DNA of 64,000 bases, taken from the NCBI GenBank assembly GCA_038501195.1, contig JBBPUQ010000006.1, positions 4,402,001 through 4,466,000 on the forward strand, read 5' to 3'. Each line of letters begins with the position of its first letter. Position 1 is the stretch's first letter. The notes below the pieces were generated by a model that saw only the letters and a program-made list of their open reading frames with translations, searched no databases and had not been told where the DNA came from. The stretch is from Nemania diffusa (lineage: Eukaryota > Ascomycota > Sordariomycetes > Xylariales > Xylariaceae). The position numbers were made by a program, and so were the translations under genes. Positions 14,001-28,524 of this stretch are shown here, in pieces.

Positions 14001-17000
14001 TTATTTTTTTTAAATATTTAAATATAATAAAAAGTTTATTAAATATTTATTTTTATATAAATTTTAGTTTAAAATATTTTAACTAAAGTTTTATTAATTA
14101 AAAATAAACAATATTTATTTTTTTAAATAATTAAATTTAGTTTTTTATAATTTATATATAATTATAAAAAACTGTTTTTTTTTTTATAAATAAAACTAAT
14201 ATTATTTATAACATTATTATTAATTTAATAAAATTTTTTATTAAATTATTGCTAATATATTTTTAATATATTTTTGTTTTTTTTAATAATATTTTATATA
14301 ATATATTATATTTTAAAAAAGTTTTAAAAAATTTATTAATAATAATTTAATAATTAATATTTAAACAATATAAAAAAAAATTATTTAAAGCTATTTTATT
14401 AAATATATCGAAATATTTATAATATTTTTTTAGTATTAAATATAATGTTATTTTTATTAATTTTTTTTTGTTTTTTATTAATTTTTTATGCTTTTTTTAA
14501 AAAATTATTTAATTTAACTTATATAATAAAATTATATTATATAAAACAGTATTTTTTTGTTTTATTATTATATTAAATTTAATTATATTAATAATATTAA
14601 TTTAAATTAATTAATATTTATATTATTTAATTGTATTTTTTTGTAATTAATATAAACTATATTAGTTATATTTTATTTTTAATTTATAGTTTTTATATTT
14701 TTTTTTTTTAAAAATATATAAATTTAAATTGTTTTTATAAACTTTTTTTTATAATATATACTTTATATATTGCATTTTTTGTTATAAATAGTTTTTATTT
14801 ATATTAAAACTAGCTTATAAAAAACGCAAAATTAAAATAAACAATTAAAAAATAACTGAAAATTTTTTTTTTATATAATTTTTATTTATTTTTTTTAATA
14901 TTCGAATTTATTAATATAAAAATAAATATTTTTAAATTTAATTTTTATATTTTTTATATTTTTTTAATATATTTAGTTTATTTATTTGTTTTTTTTTTTT
15001 TGTTTTTTATATTTATTAACTTTTGTTAATAATTTATATTTTATTAATAATTAAAATTAACAATTAAATCTTTTATATTATTTATTAAAATTTTAAAAGT
15101 TTAATATTTTAATTTTTAATTATTAAAAAATAATAATTTTTTTTTTTTACTATTTATTAAAATATTATAATAATTTAAATATTTTTTTTTTATAATAATA
15201 TTATATTTTATATTTATTATTAATAAAAATATATTCGAAATTATTTTATTTTATATATAAAAATATATTTTTAAAGTAGTATTAATAATTTATATAGCTT
15301 TTTTATTATAACTTATTATTTAAAATAATATAAATTTTATAATTGTTTTAAGTTTTAAATATTTTAAAATTTTTATAACAAAGTTTAATTTAATTAACAA
15401 ATATATATTTGTTTTTATATTAAGTAATACTTTTATTAATAAAATAAGTTTATTATTTATTATTATATAATTTATAAAAAAAGAGTTTTTTTTTAATAGC
15501 TTTTATAAAAAATCAAATAGTATTTTTTTATATTTATTTATATTTAATATTAATATATAAATTTATTTAAAATAAAAGTTTAGTTATTTTAAATAATATT
15601 TTTTAGTTTTTTTTTTAATATAATTTATATTTATTTAAATTTTATAATTTAAATAAAAATAATATTAATATAAATTATATTAAATTGTTTAAAGTTAAAT
15701 TTATAAAAATATTTGCTACTTTTATATTTTTAATTATAATATATAAAACATTGTTTTTATAAAATTAAAACTTTTATTTAATTAAATAAAACTTTAATAT
15801 AAATATAATAACTATTTAAAGTTATATTTAAAATTAAAATGTTTAAATATTTTATATTATTATTTTAATATAAATTTAAATCTATAGATTTTTTTTTTTT
15901 TTTAAATTTTAAGTTTTTTTTTTATTTAATTATTTTTAAAAAGTTTTTTTTTTATTACATTTTTTAAACAATAAAATTTTTATATTATTAATAATTATAT
16001 ATTTAAATATAGTTATAAAAATTAATAAATATTATTTATTTATTATATAGTTTTTTAATATATAATTTATTAATTTGTTTTAATAGCTTGTTATATAAAT
16101 TCTTTTTAAAGTTTATAAAGTTAATTTAAACTATTTTAATTTATTTAGTAAATTTTATATTAAATTATATAAATTTATTAAAGTTTTATATTTTAAAATT
16201 TTAATATTTAATTTATATTTTTTTATATTTATTAAAATTATAATAATAAATAAATAAATAATTTAAAATTTCAGTACTAGTTTTTAAAATAGGTTTTTTT
16301 TTATAATTGTTTATAATAAATATTATAATGTTTTTAAAAGTAAAACTTTTTATTTAACTAATAATATAGTCGACTTTTTTTAAGTTTTAATTATAATAGT
16401 TAATATTTTTAATTAGTTTATTTTTTAGCAATATAAACTAATATTTAAATCAAATTTTAGTTTTATTTTTTATTAATTTATTATTAATAAATATAAATAA
16501 ATTAGCTATTTTTACTAAAAATTTTTTTTTTTTTTTTATAATTATAAAACTTTTATTAATAGTTTTAAAAACAAAAATATTTTTATATTTTTATTTTTAT
16601 TATTAAATTATATTAATAAAAACTAAATTAATAATAAAAATAATTAATATAAACTTTAAAGCTATAATTATTATAGCTATAATTTAGTTTTAAAAAATTT
16701 CGATTTAACTTTTTAAATTTATAATTTTTTTTTTATAAATATTTATAACTTTATAAAATATAATATTTTTAAAGTTAGTTTTTTAATAAATTATATTTAT
16801 TTTTTATTATTTAGTTTTTTTTTTTAGTTTAATTATTTAAATATATAAAAAGTAAATATTTTATTTAAAAAAATTTATTATATTTTTAAGCTTTTTTACA
16901 GTTTTTTAAACAACATTTAATTATAAAATATAATATTTAAATTTTTAATATATTGCTTTTTTATAAATATTTATTATTGTTTAAAATTGTTTAAAAGTTA

Positions 17001-17568
17001 TTAATTTATTATATTTAAACTATATTTTTTTTTTATTTTTAATAAAAAAAACAAAAGCTATTTAAAAAGTTTTATTTTAAGCAATAAAATATTTAATATT
17101 AATTATTATTTTTTTAACTATATTATTATATATAGTTTTATTAATAACTATATATTATTATTACTTATTATATTTTTCGGAGTTTTTATAAATAAATTTG
17201 AATTTTTTATAAATGTTAAAAAAAAAAAGTTTTTTATTATTAAAAATGTTATAACAAAATTTATTGTTATTATTTATAATATATTTTATAATATAAATAT
17301 ATTTTATATAATTTTTAAACAAGCTTTAAAAGTTTTAAAATTATTAATACAATTTATTTTATTTATAATTTATTTATATTTATAAAACAAGTTTTATTAA
17401 TTTATTTTTAATAAATTATATTTATTATTTAGTTTTTTTATAATTAGCAATAAATATATTATTATTAAAAATTAGTTATATTATTTTAATATATTAAAAT
17501 TAATTAATTTATTTAAAAGTTTTTAAAAATTTATTATTTTTTTAAACAGTTAAAATAAACTTTAGTTT

Positions 17569-17875
17569 TATAATAAATATAATATTAGCAATAAATTTAA
17601 AAATTAAATAATATTATATATTTTAAAAAAAAAACTAAAATTAAAAAAATTAAAAAATAAATTTAACTTTTTTAATTAAATTAATATATTTATATAAATA
17701 CTTTTTTATTTATTATTTTTATTTTTTTATATTTACTATTTTATTTAACTTTTAATAAATTTGTTTTAAATAAATAATAAAATCTATTTAACTACTTTAG
17801 TTATTTATTAATTATACTATATATATTAACTACTTTTAAAATTTATTTATTTAAATATAAATATAATTTATAATA
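17569..17875. repeat. Y1 right LTR
   Basis: This 307-bp terminal repeat pairs with 10759-11068. It keeps C at several sites where the left copy has T (for example 'actactttagtt' here against 'aattattttagct'), and the left copy keeps others. The two copies were therefore mutated independently. Confidence 0.88.
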
Positions 17876-17880
17876 TTAAT

Positions 17881-20208
17881 TTAATTAATATTAAAATTAT
17901 TATAATATTTATAGCTTTAAAATTTTTAATATTATTAAATTAAATTATTATATTATTTAAAATTTAATTTATTTATATAAAAAAATTTATTTATATAAAA
18001 GTTTTAACTTAAGCTTTTTTAATAAATTAAAACTTTAGTTATATTAATATTTTATAAAATATTTTAATATTTTATATTATATTAACTATTTAAATAAAAA
18101 TTATTTAATATTAATATTTAGTTTTAAATATATATATTTTTTTTTATTATATAATAAAAATATATTAAATTTATTAAAAATTAAATTATTTTATTATTAG
18201 TTTTAAAATTTAAATTATTATTAAATTTATTATTATATAAAAAATTTTTATTATTTTTATAATTTAATATAAATATATTATATTTTTTATATAATAAAAC
18301 TTTTTATTTTAAAATATTATATATAATAAAATATTACTTTTTTATTTTCGATTTTTTTTATTAATTATAATTAATAAATTAATAACTAAACTTTTTATAA
18401 ATAAAACATTTTTTATTATTTTTATTATTTTTATTATATAATTGTTATAATTTTTAACAAAAGTTTTTTTTAAAACTATAATTATATAATTATTTTAAAT
18501 ATTTAATATTATATTATTTATTAATAAAATAAATATTTATTATATAATAATAGTTTATTTTTTAATTAAAAAGAATTTATAACATTATTTATAAATTAAA
18601 AAATAAAACTTTATATATAAGTTTTTAATTAATTAAAACAAATTTAAATTTAAATATATTAAAATATATTTATATAATTGTTATATAAAATAATATTTTT
18701 TTATAATAATTAAATTTTAAAATATATTATATAAATTAAAACTTATTAATTATAATTTTTAATATTTTAAATATTATTTTTATTAAATTATTTTGTTTTA
18801 TTTATATAAAAATAATAATAATTTAATTAATTTAATATTAACTATAATTAATTATTATATTAAAATAATTATTAAACATTATATAAATTTTGTTTTATTT
18901 ATATATTAAACTAATATAATTAAAATAATATTATTTAGTTTTTTTTTTAATATAAAAAAAAATATTATATAATATTGTTTTTTAATAATTTTAAATTAAC
19001 AATATATTGAAATAAAAATTTAACTTTATTATATAATATATTATATAATTTATTATTATAGTTTTAATTAAATCGTTATATTTTAACAAATATAATAAAT
19101 TAAACTATTTTAATTAAATTATTATAAATAATTTAAATAAAAAAAAATTTATATAATCGATTTTTATATATAAATAAAAATATAAAATATATAATAAAAA
19201 TTTTAAAAATAAATATAAATTTTTAAATTTTTATTTATATAAAAAAACTAAATATTTAATTATTAATATTAAACATTATATAATATATTAATATTGTTTA
19301 TTTTAATATAACTAGTTATAATATTAAAAAATCTATTTATATAATTATTAGTTTTAATATATTTGTTAATATAAATATTAAAATTATTTATATAAATATA
19401 TTATTATTTGATTTTTTATTATTATTTTTATTAAACTTTTTAAAAATATATATAAATTAATTATTTAATATTTTTTTATATATTTTAATATTTTTGTTAT
19501 ATTTAACTATTATAATAAATATTTATTTAAATATATAATTAATATTTATAAACATTAATTTTGTTTAATTATTAAAATTTATTATAAATATTTATATAAA
19601 TTATTTATTTTAATTTTTAATTATATATATTTTTTTAAATATTGTATAAAATATATTAATAATTATATTAAAATAATTATATTATTTAAATTAATTATAA
19701 TATTTTAATATTTAAAGTTAATTTTATTTTTTTATTTAAAAATATTAATATTGTTTTTTTTAGTTATATTTTTATATAAAAATAAATATAATTTTTTATT
19801 TAAAAATTTAAAATAATTAGCTTTAGCTATTGTTGCTATAGCTGCTATAGCTAACTTTATTACAAATTTTAATATAGTTATAAAAAAAAAGAAAAAAAAA
19901 AAATATAAAAATAAAAAAGTAAATAAATAAATAAAATAATCAAAAAATTAAATATATAAAATAATTTATAATTTTATTGATTTTTATATAAAAATAATTA
20001 AATTATTATATAAAAAATTATTTCAACTTTATAATATTTAAGCTTTTTTTATTTAATAGTTAATTTAACTTTTTTTTTTTTAATTAATATAAATAATAAT
20101 TTACTTTTTATATAAAAAATAAAAAATTAAATATAAAAACTATTTTATAATTAAGCTTTATTTTTTTATTTTATTAATTTATAATTATATTTTATAATTA
20201 TTAATTAA
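17881..20208. repeat. X1 internal region, right part
   Basis: The X1 interior resumes exactly where Y1 ends and matches X2 read in the opposite direction (about 41198 down to 38927). Near 19820-19860 a GCT/GCTATA-rich repeat (several gctatagct words) keeps unusual C and G; its counterpart in X2 is near 39255-39300. No coding frame survives. Confidence 0.75.
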
Positions 20209-20516
20209 TATTAATAAAACTTTTTATATATATATATATAAAAAATTTTAAAATAATTTATAAAGTTTAAAGTTTATTTTTAAGTTTTAAAGTTTTATAT
20301 TAATTTATATATATATTTTATAAAAAAAAATATAATTAAAAAAGTTATATATAAATTATTTATATATATATATATATAAAATTTATAAGTTTTATAAATT
20401 TTAATAAATTTTTATATTTTTTATTTATTTAATTATTTAATAAAAGTTTAAGTTTAAGTTTTAATTATATATATTTAATATATATATATAAGTTTTATTA
20501 AATTATTAATTTAATA
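20209..20516. repeat. X1 right LTR
   Basis: This 308-bp terminal repeat is equal in length to the other three X LTRs. ATATA (20517-20521) follows it directly and repeats the five bases before the left LTR. It differs from the left LTR by scattered transitions, such as 'aaagtttatttttaag' against 'aaatttatttctaag'. Confidence 0.85.
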
Positions 20517-20521
20517 ATATA

Positions 20522-20671
20522 TTAATTAAATTTAAAAAATATAATAATTAATTTATTATTAAAAAATTAAAAAAATTATAAATTTAAAAAAACAAAATAA
20601 AATATTAATAATATATAATTTTATTTAAATTTATAAATAAAAAAAAAACTTATAAATATAAATTTAATAAT
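20522..20671. other. 150-bp AT-rich remnant between X1 and W1
   Basis: This is what remains of the DNA into which X1 and then W1 (or the reverse) inserted. It ends with ATAAT (20667-20671), the left target duplication of W1. Nothing codes here. Confidence 0.5.
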
Positions 20672-20867
20672 TATAATAAATTAAACTTTAGTAATTATAA
20701 ATATATATTGTTTATAATTTAATTTAAAAAAAAAAAAAAGATTTTTTAATATATATATTATATTTTAAAATAACTAAATAATTTAATATATATAGTTAAT
20801 ATAATTTTAATAATTATTTAAAATTATATTTATAAATTAAATTTAATAGTTTATATAATTTATAATA
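20672..20867. repeat. W1 left LTR
   Basis: This heavily mutated terminal repeat includes an A run near 20725 followed by 'gattttttaatatata'. It aligns throughout with 27818-28016 and, inverted, with 33071-33261. Almost every difference is a transition. Confidence 0.8.
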
Positions 20868-21296
20868 TTATTTTTTTTTTTAAGTTTTTAATATAAAGTT
20901 TTATAAAAATAATTTTTTTTTTTTTTTATATTTATTTAAAAGTAATATAAATAATATTTAAACTTAGTTATATTATAAAATTTATAAAAAATAACTTTAT
21001 TTAATTATATTTTTATTATTTTTAAACTATTTATTTATAATGTTTTTTTTTTAAATAATTTATTACTTTTTAATATATTTATATTATTTTTTTTTAGTTT
21101 TTTTTTAATGTTTTTTTTATTAATATATAATTTATTTTTTATTTATTTTTTAATTTTATAGCTTTTTTTTTTAATTTTTTAGTTTTATTTATAATTATTA
21201 TTTTTTTTAATTATTTTAAAATATAAATAGTACTAATTTAACTGCTACTTTTTACTGCTTTAATAATATTATATAAAAGTGCTTTTTTTTTTTTTT

Positions 21297-21332
<36 letters not shown>

Positions 21333-21347
21333 TTTAATTATTAATTT

Positions 21348-21394
<47 letters not shown>

Positions 21395-22849
21395 TTTTTT
21401 TTACTTATATACTGCTTTTTTTTTAAATTATATTTGTTGTTTTTTTTATTTTTATTATATTTATATTAACTTTATAATAAATAGTTTTTATTTTATTTTT
21501 ATATAACTGTTTTTTTTTTTTTTTTTTTTTTATATTTTTATTTTTGTTAAATTAAATAATATTATATTTAGTTTTTTTATTTCTATTTTGTTTTTTTTTA
21601 ATTTTAGCGCTTTTTTTTTTTTAATTTTTTTAAATAAAAATAAACTGCTATAAATAAAATTTTTTTTATTATATAAAATCTTGTTAACTTTTAGCTTTTT
21701 TTATATTTTGAAATAAATAATTTATAGTTTTTTTTTTGTTTTTTTTTTATTTATAATAATAATATATTTTTTATTTAATTAAAAATTTCTATAACTTTTA
21801 TATAAATATATAAAATAAATTTTTTTTTTTTTTTTTTTATATTTATTTATTTTATATTTATATACTATTTATATTTTATATAAAAATTAATAAATGTTAT
21901 TTTTTATATATAAGTTTTATAAATAAATTTAATTATATTTATTTATTTATAAATAGTTATTTTTTTTATTTTTTTATTTTTACTTTTATTTATTTGTTAT
22001 TTTTATATAATTTTAATATATAATATAAATAATTAAAATATATTAAAAGTTTATTTTTATTATAAAAGTTTATAATTTAATTTAATTTAATAAATTTATT
22101 TTCTGCTTTTTTTTTGCTTTATTTTTTTTTTTTTTTAATAATTAACAATTAATATATATTTTTTTTAATTAAAAACTATATTAAAATATAACAATACTAA
22201 TTATTAAGTTTTATATTTAATAAGTTTTTTTATTATTTTTAACTTGTTTTTTTTTATATTAATATTATTAATTTTTTATTTTAGCAATATAAAGTTGATA
22301 TAAGTTTTTAATTTATTATTTTTTAAATAATATATAGCTTTTTTATATTAAATAATTAATTTAAAACTAAAAAGTATAAAATTAAATATTTATAATTAAT
22401 TATATTATTTTTAAATTATATAATTAAAATTAAAAAATATTTAATTAATATTAAAAAGTATATAATTAGTTTAATAGTTAAAAATATACTATTTTATATT
22501 AAAAGTTTTAATAAAAACTTTAATAAAATTAACAAGTTTTTTAATATTAATTTTAATAATATAAACTTATTATATAATAGTTAAAATATTAAAAATTAAA
22601 ATATAAAAAAAAGTTTATAACTTTTTTATAGTTTTAATATAATATAAAAAAAAATCAACTAAAATAAAAAACAAAAAAATTATTTTATTATTAATAAAAA
22701 AAGTTTTAATTTATATATATTAATTTAATATAATTAATTTAAACTTTGTTAATTTGTTTTTAAAAAAAAAAAGTTTTTTTTTTATTTTATTATTAGTTAA
22801 TATTAATAATTTATAATAAATTATTATATATAGTTTATTAAAAAATATA

Positions 22850-22880
<31 letters not shown>

Positions 22881-25800
22881 ATATTGTTATTATTTAATAT
22901 TAAATTTATTATATTTTTTAATATTGCTATATTTACTTTTAAACTATTTTAATATTATTATATTTAAAAATTCTTTTATAAGTTTTTATAATAATTAAAA
23001 ATAGCTTATTTATTTAATTAAAACTTGCTTTTTTTTAAAGCTGTTTTTATTTTTGTTTTATTTAATATATATTTAAAAAATATTTTTTATTTAAAACTTA
23101 TTATTATTTAAAATTATAACTAATAGTTTAAAATTTAAATTAATTTAAAAAAGTAAAAAGTTTTTTATAGCTTATTATAAAAAATCGATATAAAAATAAC
23201 TATATATTTTTTTAAATATATTTAATTTTATTATATATAAATTTATTATTTTTATTATTTTATATTTTAAATATAACTAAATTAACTTTTAAAAAAGTTA
23301 GTTGATTTTTATATTTTTAAACTAAATTATATTTAGTTGTTTTTTTAAAAACATTTTATAAAACTATACTTTTTATTAATAGCTTTTTTTATTTTTTGTT
23401 ATATTGCTACTATAATAACTTATATAAAACTTTAAATATTTTTTTATTTTTATATAAATATTTCTATTAATATTTTTAGCTTTTTAGTAAATATATTTAA
23501 ATATTTTATTAATTTTATTAAATTTATATAATATTTATATTAAATAAAAAAAAAGCTAAACTTAATAATTAACAAGTTTTTATTATTAATTATTAAAATT
23601 ACTTTTAATAATAATACTGTTTAATTAAACTATATATAAATTATAAAAACTTTAAAATATATTAATATTTTTTAATTTACTTTTTTTATTATATTATTTA
23701 TTTTTAAATAATATATAATATTTAATTATTGTTTAATATTTATTAATTTATAAAATTACTAAAAATAGTTTATAAACTATTTTATATTTATTTTTATGTT
23801 TATAAATTTTATAACTTTTAAAATTATTATTTTGTTAAATTTATTAATAATTATTATAATAAATAAAAAGTTTTTAAAAATTATAATAAAAAAGTTTATT
23901 ATAAAGTTTATTAAAAACTTGTTTTAAAACTACTTTAAAATAAATAAAAGCTTAAAAAGCTTTTTTTTTTATTATTTTTAAATGTTTTTTTTATTATATA
24001 TATTATAATTTATTATAAAATAATATATTATTTAATATATTTTAAATTAAAAATAACTTTTATTTAATATAATTATTATATTGTTATAGGTTAAATATTT
24101 AATTAATAAAAAGTTGTAATAGTTTTATATTAAACTAGTTTAAAGCAGTTTTTAATTTAATATTTATATATATTTTTTATAATAAAAAATTTTGTTTAGT
24201 TTTAATTTATATTTTATAATAAAAATATTTAAAACTTTATTGTTTATTTTAAGTTTTTATAAAAAAAAATTTTTGTTTTTTTATATTGTTTATATTATTA
24301 ACTTATAATTTAAAGCGTTTTTTAAAGCAATATTTTATATTGTTTATAAATTGCTATTTATAAAAATATAGCAATTAAATAATAAATTATTTATTATATT
24401 ATTTAATATATTAATATTATAGTATTTTTTTAGTTTAAAAACTAACTATTTATAATATAAAAGTATAAGCTTTTTTTTTAAAATTTATTTGTTTATTTTT
24501 AAAAGTAAGTTTTATTTTTATTTTAATAAAATATTTAACTATTTATTATTAGTTTTTACTTTATAAATAAATATAAACTAAAAATTAATTAAAAATTTTA
24601 ATTATTTAATTTGTTATTTTATAAACTATTTAATTATTATAAAATATTTAAAGTTTTTATAATTAAATAATATTTAAAATAATTTATTTAAACTATATAG
24701 CTTGTTATTTTATATTTTTATATAATATATTATTATTAATAACTTTTTATTATAAATTTTATAATTGTTTTTAATTTTTAATAGTTTTTATAAATAATAA
24801 ATTATTAAATAAAAAAGTTTTTATTTATTATATTAAAATAAATATTTTTTATATATTATTTTTAAATAATTTATTTTTAAAACTGTTATTTTATTTAAAT
24901 TATATTAAGTTAATATTAATTTTAATATAAAAAAACTTTTAAACTTTTTAAAAATATTTTCTTTTTTGTTTTTTTATTAAAATAGCATATTTTTTTTTAT
25001 TAAAATAAAAAAAAAAATAATAAAATTTAAATAATTTTTAATAAACTATTAATAAAAGTTTATAAATTTTAAAAAGTTATATATACTTTTAAATAATTTA
25101 AAAGTTTTTTATTTATAAATAATATATATTTTTTTTTTATTTTTTTTTTATTTTTTTTTTATTTTTATAATAAAACTTAAATATTTAGTTTTTATAATAG
25201 CAAATTTACATTTGTTAATATTAAAATATAATTTTACAGTTTTTAAAAAGTTAAATATTTGCTTTATTTTTTTTATATAGTTTTTTTTTAAATTGCTTAA
25301 TTATATAAATATATTATTTATATATATAAATATAAAAATATTTAAATATTAGTATAAAATAGTATTAATATAACATTAAAATATTATTAAAGCTTTAAAA
25401 AGTTTGAATAGTATAATTAATTATTTGAAAAATTTAAATTTAGTTTAAAACGCTATTTTTTATTTGTTTTTTTTTTTAATTTTAAATGTATAAAAAGCAG
25501 CTTATATATTTAGCTTAATAAACTATTTAGTTTTTAAAAAATTTACTAAAATTTTTTTTATTAATAAAAACAAATATTTATTTATTTTAGTTATAGTATT
25601 AAATATTTTATAATTAATATAAAATTATAAACTATTTTTTAATTTTTTTATAAATAATATAAAAACTTTTATTAATAAATTATTAATATAAATATAGCTT
25701 TTATTAAATAGCTTTATTAGTATTTTTTTTAAAATAATTAGTTTATTTTTAAATATTTTATAAAAAAGCTTTTATAAAGCTACTAGTTTTTTGCTTTTTT

Positions 25801-27817
25801 TATTTTTAAATAAAAATATTTTATAATTTGTTTTTTTATAATATAATAACAGCTTGTTTTTTTATTTTCTATTAAATAAATCTATTTATAATATCAATTT
25901 TTTAAAAAGTTAACTTTTAATTATATCAATTATAAAAAATATTAAAGCTTTAATAATATTTATAAATATAATAGCAAAAATTAAAAATTTATTTATTTTT
26001 AAATAATATAGTTATTATATTTTATATTAAATATTATTTTAGCTAATTATTAAGTTTTTTTTATTTATATAATATTTTTAGTTTAAAATATAAAGCTATT
26101 TTTTTATATTTTAAAACTTTTTGTTTTATTAATATTAATTATATATTTATAAATAAAATAAATTACTTTTGATTTTTTTATTTATAACTTATTTAAAACA
26201 ATATTATATTTTAGTTATAAAATTATATAAGCTACTATTTTTTATTAAAATTTATTTATATTTATTTTAATATATGTTATTTTTTTAATTTATATATATT
26301 TTATTACTATTTTTTTTAAACAATAAAAAGTAATAAAAATATATAATAGTTGTAAATATTTAATAAAAAAGCTATTTATAATATATATATATTTACAACT
26401 TTAATTAATTAAAGTTTTAATAACTAAAGTTTTATTATAAATAAAATTTATTATAAAAAATATATTATTTATATATTATTAAATCTTTGTTTTAAAGTTT
26501 ATAAAAATTAATTTATAAATTTATTTTTAATTATATTTATAATTAAAAGCTATTTTTTTTTTTTTAATTTTTTTTTTTTAAGTTTTTTTATTTTTTTTAA
26601 TATATTAATAGTTTTTATATTAATATTATATATAACTAACATTAGCAAATATTAAGTTATAAAATAATTGTTTTTTTTATAATATAAGTAATTTTTGTTT
26701 TTTTTTTATTTATTTTTTTTTTTTTTAAATATTTATTAAATTTTTAATTATTTATTAATAGTTTAAAAGTTAATATTATTTATATTTATTATTAAAATGT
26801 TTTTTTTTATATCTACTTTTTTTAATTTTATATTTAAATAAAAGTTTATGTTTTTTTAGTTAAAGTTTTATATATATATAATATAATTATAACTTTTTAA
26901 CTGTTTAATAATAGTTATAATTTTATATATTTAATTTATATAGTTAAAAAAAAGCAAAATAAATATTAGTTTATTTATTAAAAAAAAATAAATAGTTTTT
27001 TTTAATATAACTAGTTTAATAAAATCCTTTTATAATATATTTTTTATATTAATTAAAGTTTTTTTTTAATTAAAAAAAAACTTTAAAAAAACTTGCTTTT
27101 TTTTTTAACAAAGTTTTAATAACTTTTATATTGTTTTTTTAAGTAATTTATATTAAAATAATAATTATAAAAATAATTTAAAAATTTTGCTAAATTATAA
27201 TTATTAATATATTTTTTTGTAATAAAAAACAATTTTACTATTACTTTTGCTATATTATTAAATAGTTTATTAATAATATAAAACTTATTTTAATTATTAT
27301 TAATAAATTTGATATTTTTATTTAGTTTATATTTAATAGCTGCTTTTTATATAAAAAACTTAATTTAATTTTTTAAAAATTTTTTTAGTTAAACAAAATG
27401 TTTTTTTTTAATATTTTTATAATTATTTATATTTAAGGTGTTTTTTTTTTGTTTAGTTAATATATTAAATATATTTATTATTAAAGTTAAAAAAAAAAAA
27501 CTAGAAATTAATATTAAAGTTAAAGTTTTAATTTTAAATCGTTTATTTATTACTTATAAACTATTTAAGTAATAATATAGTTTATATTAAATATTAACAA
27601 CTAAAAAGTTTAAAAATATATTTATAATATTTAGTTGTTTTTTCATTTTTTTTTTATAGCAACAAATAGTTTAAAAGCGATATTTTATATGCTTAATTGC
27701 TTTATTTTGTTTTTGCTTTTTTATTTTTATAATAAAAGTTGTTTTTTTATAAATTTTTAATACTATATAGCTAAATAGCTATATATTTGCTATTTAAGTA
27801 AATAAAATTAAATTATA
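20868..27817. repeat. W1 internal region
   Basis: About 7 kb of degenerate sequence. The left 3 kb matches W2 read in the opposite direction (33070 down to about 29890), for example 'ttattagttaatattaata' near 22790 and its complement near 31385. T tracts lie at 21284-21391, 21510-21530 and 22857-22880. AGCT, GCTT and AGTT words are frequent in the right half. No intact gene. Confidence 0.65.
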
Positions 27818-28016
27818 TATAATAAGCTAAAGTTTAATAGCTGTAAATATATATTATTTATAATTTAGCTTAGAAAAAAAAAAAAAAAGTTTTTTTGATA
27901 TATATGCTGTATTTTAAACCAGTTAAATAGCTTAGTGTGTATAATTAGTGCAGTTTTAGCAATTGTTTAAAATTATATTTATAAGCTAAGTTTAGTAGCT
28001 TATATAGCTTGTAATA
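27818..28016. repeat. W1 right LTR (least mutated W copy)
   Basis: This 199-bp terminal repeat keeps far more C and G than its partner, including the stretch near 27917-27962 with 'aaccagtt', 'agtgtgtat' and 'gtgcagtttt'. The left LTR has A or T at the same positions. It therefore gives the best view of the ancestral LTR. Confidence 0.82.
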
Positions 28017-28021
28017 ATAAC

Positions 28022-28524
28022 TAAGTTATTTTATTTAAAATAAAATATAAAAATTAATATATTATTAATTATAATATTTAAATTAATAAAGTTTTAAAAT
28101 ATAATTAAAAATTTTTTAATTTAAAAATATATTATATTAAAATATAATTAAATTAATTTAAAAATTAAACTTTAAATAAAAGTTTAATAATTTATAAAAA
28201 ACAATTTATAATTTTATAAATAAATTACTTTTTTATAAATTTATAAAAAAAGTTTATAATAAAATAACAATTGTTTATTTTAAATATAATAAAACAAAAA
28301 AGCTAATATTATTATAATATTAATAATTTAAAATAATAACAAATTATAATAAATATATTATTAATTATTTTAAATATTATTTAATAAAAAAATTAAAAAA
28401 TAAAACTTTAAAAATATTATAACTTATTTTTATATTTTTATAATTGTTTTAATATATCATTATTAATTTTATAAAAATAATAATAAATAAAAAAAAAACT
28501 AAATAAATATTTATAATAATAAAT
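28022..28524. other. AT-rich stretch without genes
   Basis: Between W1 and the tandem array. I see no open frame, LTR or RNA gene. It is probably older transposon DNA that was the target of W1. Confidence 0.4.

Larger units (their letters stand above)
10759..17875. mobile_element. Nested LTR retrotransposon Y1 inside X1
   Basis: This 7117-bp element is bounded by direct LTRs of 310 bp (10759-11068) and 307 bp (17569-17875). The left LTR begins TGTAATAAATG, keeping the canonical TG; the right LTR begins TATAATAAATA, the same bases after G-to-A change. Both end in TA, expected from CA. A TTAAT duplication lies at 10754-10758 and 17876-17880. The uninterrupted X2 copy still has the empty site (ACTAA at 41199-41203, the complement of TTAGT), which proves insertion into X1. 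The interior is AT-rich with no reading frame. T-rich DNA just inside the left LTR could be a minus-strand polypurine tract, but orientation is unproven. Confidence 0.9.
7541..20516. mobile_element. LTR retrotransposon X1 (interrupted by nested Y1)
   Basis: Two direct 308-bp LTRs bound it (7541-7848 and 20209-20516). They begin tattaataaaac and end ttaatttaata, and TSDs of ATATA flank it (7536-7540, 20517-20521). Removing nested Y1 and one TSD copy leaves 5854 bp, almost exactly the length of copy X2 (5856 bp) that lies inverted at 38619-44474. Both internal ends match X2. The LTR tips TA...TA fit a TG...CA pair after RIP. No reading frame survives, and I could not place reverse transcriptase or integrase motifs, so the superfamily and coding strand are undecided. 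It sits inside older W-related DNA. Confidence 0.85.
20672..28016. mobile_element. LTR retrotransposon W1
   Basis: This 7345-bp element has short direct LTRs (196 bp at 20672-20867, 199 bp at 27818-28016). They begin TATAATAA (TG in the related LTR at 33261) and end in TAATA. ATAAT precedes it (20667-20671) and ATAAC follows (28017-28021): a 5-bp target duplication differing by one transition. The interior has no open frame. Long T runs lie near the left end (about 21284-21391), and C and G are noticeably commoner in the right half. I could not place pol motifs with confidence, so strand and superfamily are open. Confidence 0.8.

Noticed and set aside
21284..21391. Long T runs as terminators or poly(A) tails of LINE elements
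   Set aside because: They lie inside LTR element W1, mirror A runs in W2, and have no associated element end.
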